The notes under the pieces were generated by a model. That model did not search any database, was not told the DNA's origin, and was given only the letters and a program-made list of their open reading frames with translations. From Moniliella sp. 'wahieum' (lineage: Eukaryota; Basidiomycota; Moniliellomycetes; Moniliellales; Moniliellaceae), in the NCBI GenBank assembly GCA_003971905.1, contig RSEE01000077.1, positions 1 through 64,000 on the forward strand: a DNA stretch of 64,000 nucleotides. The letters are read 5' to 3'. The translations under genes and the position numbers were made by a program. Below are positions 57,256 to 64,000 of this stretch, in pieces; the stretch's first letter is position 1; each line of letters opens with the position of its first letter.

Positions 57256-57787
57256 GGGGGGCAAGGGGGGCCAGAGCTGCCGCAACGGCGATGGAGGGGG
57301 TGGGGGTGGGGGTGGGGGTGGAGATGAGAGGAGGAGGCCGAGGGGGAGGCCGAGGGGGAGGCAGACGGAGGGAGATGGAGGCAGGGGAGGTGGCAGAGGT
57401 GGCAGCGGGGCAAGAACCGGAGCGGGCGTGGCAAAATGCGCAGCCGCCCTGGAGCGCTTCAAGAGCAGCTTGACCAATCAATCCGTCCAGCCCGTCCCGT
57501 CCGCGCCCATCCCATCCCATCTACTGGCTGGCCCGTCACGCGTCACTGTCACGCCGCGGCGCTACCCACGCGCGCGGCCTCCGGCGCACCGCGGAGACGG
57601 CGGTGCTTAGGTCATCCCCGCACTGCCCCCGTGCCGCCGCGCACAGCGGCTCCGGCTACGTACCATCTGAGATCTGACCCATCCACTATCCCCACACGTC
57701 ACGTGACCCTCTTCTACCGCTCCACTGATCGCCTGGTTGCGTCTGTGCTTCTGCAGCCTCCAGGATCTAACCCCTCCCTCATTCCCC
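57256..57787. other. Divergent promoter region between Cdc50 and MBOAT genes
   Basis: GC-rich: GGTGGGGGTGGGGG tract (57299-57320), GAGGCCGAGGGG repeats (57335-57360), and GGTGGCAG repeats. No gene supported. Confidence 0.55.
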
Positions 57788-59308
57788 ATGGCCACCCCGG
57801 CGTGGCGGCGGCGCTGGCTCCCACCCGCCGAGGAGAGGCGATACTCGACTTCTCTCCACAGGATGCATGGCAGGTGCAAGTGCCGTCGCTGCTGATGCTG
57901 CTGGGCGTACTGCCTGTTGCGCGTGCCGCGTTCGCAAGGCCGCCGGCTGGGTGCTGGCCTTGGCCACCTGGTCCGTGTTCATCTACTCGCTCACCCAGTT
58001 TCGCATCCACATCCCCGTCGAAGGCGTGGGCAGGGAGGTCAGCCCGCGCTGATGGGCTTGTTCTGGTGCATGCAGGCGGCGGTCCAGATGATTCGAGCGG
58101 CCCAGTGGGTCTTTCTTCCTGGTGCGCCCGACCCGATGTTGCATCCGCTCGCGAGAGTGGGAGCGGTGCGCCTCCCGCTTCGGACGAGGACAACAGCCTC
58201 GTTGGCCGCCCGAGATGCCCACTCTGCCCGAGTGGGACTGCTTCTCAATGTGCGTGGCCTGCGCCGCGGGGCACGACTGCGCGAGCTAACCCGGGCGGAA
58301 GAGAGGTCGTTCTGGGCAGCCAAACTGACGTTTGTCCTGCGCCGTGCCGTGTATGGAGCGTGGTGTTTGGCGTGGGTAGATGTGGCAGACAGCCTTCTCA
58401 AGTCGCCGTTGGTGTACCCGCCTGCGCGCCGTGCCGAGCCAGCGTCATCTTCGCTGCCAAGGACGGTGTCCTGGGCTGGGCCGGGCCGTACGTACTTGCG
58501 ATCTGCATCGCCGTCGCCGTCAACATGCTCGTCCAAGGAAGTTTTTCCCTCTTATCCGCCGTATATGCCCTACTGCATCCCAACCCCGACTTGCATGCTT
58601 GGTCGCCGCTTCCGGTCCATCGCTTGGGCCTCGCCACCTCGCTCACCAACCTGTGGGGACGGCACTGGCACCAAATGCTTCGCCAAGTTTTCCTGATTGG
58701 TGCGCGGGGGGCCAGCGAGCCACCGTCCCCTCGTAGGTCGGCGCCTGGCACGGCTACTGGGCGTTCTGTCGGCTTTTGCACTCAGTGGATTCGCCCATGA
58801 GTGGGGACAACTCTACATGCGTTCTCCTGGGTACCCACACCAACCGTTTGGTCCTACTTTTCTCTTCTTTCTGGGCCAAGGCGTGCTGGTCGTGGGCGAG
58901 CAGTTGTTCACGGCCGCTACGGGCGTACCCGTCGGCGGCCCGCTCGGATGGCTCTGGACCAACGTCTCGCTCGTCCTGTGGGGGACACTCGTTCCTATGG
59001 AGTACGTTTTCGTTGAGTCCGTGGGGGAAGAAGAGGGCTGGGGAGGGCACAGACAGATTGCTGACCTCTCTTGTTGACTTCAGATCTGGTTCCAATATGG
59101 GGTGAGTAGAGACGTGTCTCGGTTTCCTAGATGGGGGGCGTGCGGGATTTCGTTGCGCAACTGACTTTGTCCTTTTCTGCTCCAGCTTGGCGCCAGTGCC
59201 TTTTCTTTCCGTCTCTCGCAGCCTATTGTGGACAGCTCGTCGCGTGGGGCAGCAGTAGCTGGCACCAAGAGAAGTCTTAGAACCCGTAAACCAACGTGGG
59301 ATGGGTAG
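57788..59308 (+). CDS. MBOAT acyltransferase, wax-synthase-like
   Basis: A multi-span ER enzyme expected to transfer an acyl group from acyl-CoA to an alcohol or other lipid acceptor. ATG 57788 is in a good context but quickly shifts to the frame reading DFSPQDAWQVQVPSLLMLLG. Then ALMGLFWCMQAAVQMIRAAQ, ELTRAEERSFWAAKLTFVLR, LATSLTNLWGRHWHQML (with the family's conserved Asn-x-x-Gly-Arg-x-x-His) and VLSAFALSGFAHEWGQLYM with the catalytic His. LGWLWTNVSLVLWGTLVPME follows. Introns fit near 58999-59082 and 59101-59186. The last exon reads LGASAFSFRLSQP, with stop TAG 59308. Several frame shifts (57850, 58060, 58700). Substrate unknown. Confidence 0.75.
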
Positions 59309-59598
59309 TGTCCTGACAATCTTTTGCCTGTCTTAACGCCCGGTCGGCGCTACGCTACTGCATGCAGCAGCATCTTCCCTTTTCTCCCCATTTTTTCGTA
59401 AAAAACGCGGTTTTGGCCCTGTGCCGCCTTTGGTGGCGTGGGATTTTTCCGGTCCAAAACACAAAACGTCGTTCGGATAGCTATCACGTCTCTCTGTGTA
59501 GGGGCAAGCTGCAAGTCGGTCCAACGACGATAAATGGGGATGCACAAAATCACCTTGAACGAGCTGATGTACAGCACAACATAGAAATGCCAATCAGC

Positions 59599-61143
59599 TC
59601 ATGGCAGTTTGGCCACAACGGCCTCAAGCCTCCTTGAAGACCTTAGACCCTGGGCTAGCTCCTCCTTGGAGATGGTGAGCGGGGGGATAAAGCGGATCGT
59701 GTCCTGGGTAGACGTAGAGAGCAAGAGCACCCCCCGATCGAGGCATTCTTGGTAATCTGAGGCGCCAATTGCGGTTTGCCCGTAGGCTCCACTTCAAACG
59801 GAACCAGTTGCCCCGGTGCCGCCTGCGGCGCCGCCAGCCCATCTTGAGCCGCGGAAAATTGGAGGCCAACCATGAGTCCTTGCCCACGAATGTCCTGGAT
59901 CAAGTTGCCGGCCTTGGTCCCACTGTTCTTCAAGGCAACCAAAAAGTCAAACAGTTCCTTGCTCCGCGCATTCACATTGTCCAGGACCTTCTCTTCCTCG
60001 AACGCATCCACCACCGCCTCGGCCGCGGCGCAGGCCACGGCGTTACCAGCATACGTGCCCCCGGCCGAGCCGACCGGTTGCTTGTCCATTAGTTCCTTGG
60101 GCGCGACAATCATCGAGAGGGGGAACCCATTGGCCAACCCCTTGGCGCTGATCAGCACATCCGGACGCACTCCCGAGTACTCCACAGCAAACATCTTGCC
60201 CGTACGGCCAAAGCCAGATTGGACTTCGTCCACGACAAGCAGGATGCCATGCTGGTCACAAATCTCGCGCAGGCCCTTCAAAAAGGGTGTCGGTGTCGGC
60301 ACGTAGCCTCCTTCGCCCAGTACTCCCTCCACCACAATCGCGGCCGTGTCCTTAGGCGCCGACTGCTGTTGGAGCAGCTGACGCAGATTGTGGAGACACA
60401 TGGTGCTCATCGTCTCCTCGTCCGTGTCCGGTGTCACACCCAACTGCGAGTAGTAAGGGTAAGGGGGGTGAACACACCCGGCTAAGAACAAGGGAAGAAA
60501 GGAAAGAAGGGAGAAAAAAGAAAGAACGAAAGGATGGCAGGAAGCAAGGGGTTAGCAGGGCATGGCAAAAGGGGGTAGAAACGTACCATGTTGGGCAGCG
60601 TACCGGCGCGGTACACCGTCTTGGAGGTGGTCATGGCCATGGCGCCCTGGGTACGGCCATGGTAGGAACCTTGCATAACAATAATGTTCTGACGATTGGT
60701 TGCGAGTCGAGCGAGCTTGACAGCGGCCTCGACGGCCTCGGATCCCGAGTTCCAGAAGAAGATGGTGTCGAGGGACGGGTGCGGGAGAATGGGGAGGATC
60801 TTCTTGGTGGCATTGATCTGGGCCTGGGAGTAGGCAATGCTCACTTGGGCATGCACGATGGACTGGACCTGCTTGACGGCGGCCGCGGTGACTTTGGGAT
60901 GGCAGTGGCCCAGGTTGGTGACGCCAATGCCGGAAGTAAGGTCGAGAAGCTCTTGCCCTGGTCGGTGGTGACCCAGGAGCCGTTGCCCGAGACGAGGACG
61001 TGCTTGCTCAGGCGGCTGATGGCCGAGGTGAGGTGCTGCTCGCCAAAGGCGGCAGCGGGGGAGAGCTGCGAGAGGGTGCGGGCGGGCAGCGTGCGGGGCA
61101 GCGTGCGGGCAGCGGAGCGGAGGGCGGTGGGGAGGCGGGGCAT
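59599..61143 (-). CDS. Class III aminotransferase, 4-aminobutyrate type, mitochondrial
   Basis: A PLP enzyme moving an omega-amino group to 2-oxoglutarate or pyruvate; 4-aminobutyrate aminotransferase is the best guess. From ATG 61143: MPRLPTALRSAARTLPRTLP, an Arg-rich mitochondrial presequence. Then DLTSGIGVTNLGHCHPKVTA, ILPHPSLDTIFFWNSGSEAV, NIIVMQGSYHGRTQGAMAMT. An intron (60482-60586) precedes PGVFTPPYPYYSQLG. AAIVVEGVLGEGGYVPTPTP, LLVVDEVQSGFGRTGKMFAV and DVLISAKGLANGFPLSMIVA (PLP lysine in SAKG) follow, then GSAGGTYAGNAVACAAAEAV and IRGQGLMVGLQF. The end is EELAQGL then VFKEA/EAVVAKLP. Frame shifts near 60945, 59750 and 59640. Divergent from the Kelch-BTB gene. Confidence 0.88.
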
Positions 61144-61700
61144 GGCAAACACAAGCGAGCCGGCGGTGGAGACGCAATGGTGGGGGAGCCCAAGAAGCGT
61201 CGGTGCGCTAGCACAACTGACACGGTGCGGGCGGGGTGTAGTACGCAGCGCCTGTGGGGGGCGGCGGTTGAGCCGTGGCACACACACGGGCGCCGTGCCG
61301 CTGTAAGGAACATCAGATCCCAGTCACTATCAGCGCGCTGAGCGCCTGAGCAGCGCACGAAGCATCGCCGTCTGCAATTTCAGACGCTGTGTTTGCATTT
61401 GAACGTTGAAATTCATCCCACACCAGCGTTATGCCAGTTATGAGCATCCGGCCCGAGGCGCTGACGTCAGCTCAGCCATCCCACCCCCAGTCACGTGCTC
61501 GGCAAAGGGGGCTGGATAGCAGCGCCCCCCGTGGTGCCTCGTCGTGGTCACGTTGAACGCAACGCTGAACGCTCGTCCAGGCTCCGCACACGCCTCTGGC
61601 TGGGCCGACGACGACGACCGCCGAGTCCATCTCCCTCGTCGGCGCCTGAGCTCCAGCTCCATTGCGGCGGCCTGCGCCCTCGCTGCCCATCGCCTCGCCC

Positions 61701-64000
61701 ATGTTCCGCCTCCGCACACACACCGCCAGCGGCCCCAGCACGCCTGCTGCGCCCCCGCCTCCCGACCCTTGCCCTCGCCCTCGCCCTCGCTTTCGCCCTC
61801 GCCCCTCACTTTCGCCGCCTCGCCCTCGCCCTCGCCATCGCCATCGCCATCGCCATCGCCCGCCGTCTTCCGTCCAGCACCACCCTCCCCCACCCGTCTC
61901 CGTCTTTGCCTCCTGCTCAGCACCCCACCGCCTCTGCCAGTGGTGAACACATCGCCTCCTTGGCATCGCTGCCGGAAACTGTCGACAGTGCCTCCTCTCA
62001 GTGTATACCCCCGGATCCCCGCCGCCACATGCCATCTCTCACCGATGCCTCATCGTACTTGCTAACACCAGTGGCCACGTTCCGCCCCCACTGATCGTGC
62101 GTAGATCCCCTTTGCCTCGCTGTCTCTGCGGCATACTAACCTCTCTGTGACTGCTTAGGGGGCGTCCGCAACTCTTGTTGATTCCGGTCCCGGCACATCA
62201 GACCAAGGCGATGCCTGCCTCTACGTTTTCGGTGGCCGCCTGGTGGACCGGCGATTGACATCCTCCCTCTACGTTCTCAACCTCGAAACCCGGGTGTGGG
62301 CATTTCTCGGACCGGATTCGGATGCCATCATCCAAACCGCTTCCAAAGCCGGAGAACAGGAGCCGCATGATGACATGGAGTCTTCCCCTTCTACGTGGCC
62401 CCAGCACGGTACTTTCATGGGGCCAACGTCTGGCGTGGCCGCTTGATTATTTCTGGTGGCATGGCATTGAGCCACGGCGTCGATGGGGAACGTGAATCGT
62501 CCGACACTGTCACTATGCGCACGCCTCGGGCCAGTGAGGCGCCTGACCCCGATGGGACCCTCGTCCCTCCATGGCATCAACTGGTTCCACGAGCGATGGG
62601 CTTGTTGCTCTCTCCGAAGTTATTGCGTTCGACTTGCACACGCAACAGTGGGATTTAACGTTTGATCGTTTGCGATCCGATCAGGCCTTTCCCTCTTCCA
62701 TTTCTTGCCGTCGTCCCCGCGCTCGCTATGCGCATCTATCCGCTATCACTGGCGACTTTCTTGTTCTCATAGGGGGACAAGATGTCCAGAACGAGTACAT
62801 CCAGGACGCAAATGTCTACAGCTTGTGTGATGCTCGTTGGATTTGTACAGACCCCATCAAGGGCAAGGTGGGGTCGTACCGCTCTCGCTGCTGTTCCCCA
62901 GTGGATGGTGGTGGATTCAACGGAGAATGAGGTGGGCGCATCATCATCACAAGACCATGGCTTCTGACAAGAGGGGAGCCCTGACTGCACCCCCGCGAGA
63001 ATTGCCTTGTTGGTTGGGTTCTTCTGTACCAGGAGGCCAATCAGATCTTCGTTCCACCCTCCGCTCCTTGTCATCGAATCATTCTGCCTCACCCCCTTTT
63101 TCTCCGCTCCCCTCGCGTTTGCTTCGACAGGCACCAAAAGCCTTCAATCGTCGCTCCTCATGCTGGAAAAGTTGCATCAACCGGAAACCCCTTCTCCCTC
63201 TACGGAGCCTGTGGTGAAGATGCATCCCCTCCCCACCAGTGTGCCCTTTGGTGCCAAACGTTTGCCTCCCATTTACGTTTACTCCAACTCGCGCTTCGCC
63301 AACGTTCAGCGCGTACTTCAAGTTTTCCATTACCAGCTTGATGCCGGGGAGGTGATCCCCCAGCTGTGCATCGAGGATGTGAGTCAGCGAATGGTGCAAG
63401 GGCGATCCACCCGACCGCACAGCAGTACTTCCAATGGGGAGGGAGGGCCTCTTCCCCCAGGTCTGCGCTTCCCGGCTGGCTACGTGGTAGGCAACTACCT
63501 CATCGTTTCCGGCACCTATCTCGGCGTCATGGCTCAAACTCATGCCATATGGGCTCTCCATTCCCGACCTTGACTTGGACCCATTTGGACGGCGGCGTGC
63601 TCATGTCGGCAGGCTCCTGGAACAAAGCGGTCCTGCATCCGTTGGGCGACCGGCTCCTCGTCCTCGGTGACCGTCAGCGCAGTTTGGCCGAGACTACCAA
63701 GCTCGCCATATCAACAGTAACCAGTTGGCCGCGTTGAGCTTAAGCGCCTGGGGTATTTACCAGCCCCCGGTAAAGCGTAGCACTTTAGTGTGCAGCTTGG
63801 CCTGGACGTGTTTTCGCCTGCTATCTCTGCTGCCGCATGTTCTTCTGGCCTGTCTAGCAACGCCAACCAACCGGTTTCTTCTGCCTTGCACGTTCTTGGG
63901 ATGCGAGGCGATTTTGAGATCATCTGTTTGGACGGGACCAAGTTGGGTGCCTCCCGAGCACTCCTGGAGCGTCGTTGGCCTTGGTTCCGTAACGCGATGA
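61701..64000 (+). CDS. Kelch-repeat/BTB protein, 3' end outside window
   Basis: Resembles fungal Kelch-BTB proteins such as fission yeast Ral2 (Ras pathway); that link is a guess. The N-terminus is Pro/Arg/Ser-rich low complexity and the start is uncertain (ATG 61701 proposed). GHVPPPLI, an intron (62095-62158, GTGCGT...GCTTAG), then GASATLVDSGPG, GDACLYVFGGRLVDRRL and LYVLNLETRVW form the first kelch. Next: APARYFHGANVWRGRLIISG, IAFDLHTQQWDL, PRARYAHLSAITGDFLVLIG and GLRFPAGYVVGNYLIVSGTY. INSNQLAALSLSAWGIYQPP follows. At the window end, DFEIICLDGTKLGASRALLE then RRWPWFRNAM is the start of a BTB domain. Many frame shifts. Confidence 0.78.
61768..61862 (+). repeat. CGCCCT / CGCCAT hexamer repeat in Kelch gene
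   Basis: Tandem GCCCTC then GCCATC hexamers in the N-terminal low-complexity part. They read as Ala-Leu, Pro-Ser or Arg-Pro/Arg-His dipeptides depending on frame, which makes the start and frame of this gene hard to fix. Confidence 0.75.

Noticed and set aside
1..64000. CRISPR array, prokaryotic operon or secondary-metabolite cluster
   Set aside because: No regularly spaced repeats, introns throughout, and no polyketide synthase, peptide synthetase or terpene synthase gene.

Overview
The window is nuclear DNA of a filamentous or yeast-like fungus, most likely a basidiomycete. The genes are eukaryotic, with short GT-AG introns of about 55-110 nt, GC-rich coding sequence, and proteins such as a Rax1-type RGS protein, a Cub1/UPF0662 protein, a Cdc50 flippase subunit and a Rag GTPase. 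One tRNA-Gly gene carries an intron in its anticodon loop, and one Ty1/copia retrotransposon is present. I cannot place the species. Almost every housekeeping gene changes reading frame once or more without a splice site at the change. I read these as one-base assembly or read errors, not as pseudogenes, so most CDS entries are gene spans (introns plus suspected indels), not clean open frames.

Layout: 1-2.7 kb, no supported gene, one copy of a dispersed repeat. 2.75-5 kb, long-chain acyl-CoA synthetase. 6.3-9.2 kb (minus), three-RRM RNA-binding protein. 10.9-16.0 kb, a complete copia-type element with near-identical 160-bp LTRs, a CTCTC target duplication and an intact 935-codon integrase/RT/RNase H frame. 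16.7-17.8 kb (minus), eIF3j, divergent from the Rag GTPase Gtr1 (18.2-19.7 kb). 20.3-22.0 kb, choline/ethanolamine phosphotransferase. 22-28.2 kb, repeat-rich and gene-poor, with a decayed non-LTR retrotransposon tail. 28.2 kb, a small cysteine-rich protein. 30.5-32.2 kb (minus), Cub1-like. 33.1 kb (minus), intron-containing tRNA-Gly(CCC). 33.7-34.9 kb, Rax1-like, converging on a 2-hydroxyacid dehydrogenase (35.2-36.4 kb, minus). 36.5-43.7 kb, gene-poor, with two small candidates carrying mitochondrial-type N-termini. 43.7-45 kb, divergent ribosomal protein genes eS27 and eL19 sharing a 316-bp promoter with inverted telobox motifs. 46.6 kb, dUTPase. 48.2-50.1 kb, MFS transporter. 50.6-54.2 kb, a coiled-coil protein with a CC1-box (AAxxG) like the metazoan dynein/kinesin adaptors and a probable C-terminal membrane anchor. 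55.8-57.3 kb (minus), Cdc50. 57.8-59.3 kb, wax-synthase-like MBOAT. 59.6-61.1 kb (minus), GABA-type aminotransferase. From about 61.7 kb to the window end, a Kelch-BTB protein, truncated.

There is no biosynthetic cluster. Lipid metabolism recurs (acyl-CoA synthetase, CPT/EPT, Cdc50, MBOAT), but these genes are spread out and look like ordinary housekeeping genes. The most unusual observations are the CC1-box coiled-coil protein, the 92-residue cysteine-rich protein, the serine-rich insertion in Gtr1, the tRNA-Gly intron and the telobox-flanked ribosomal promoter.
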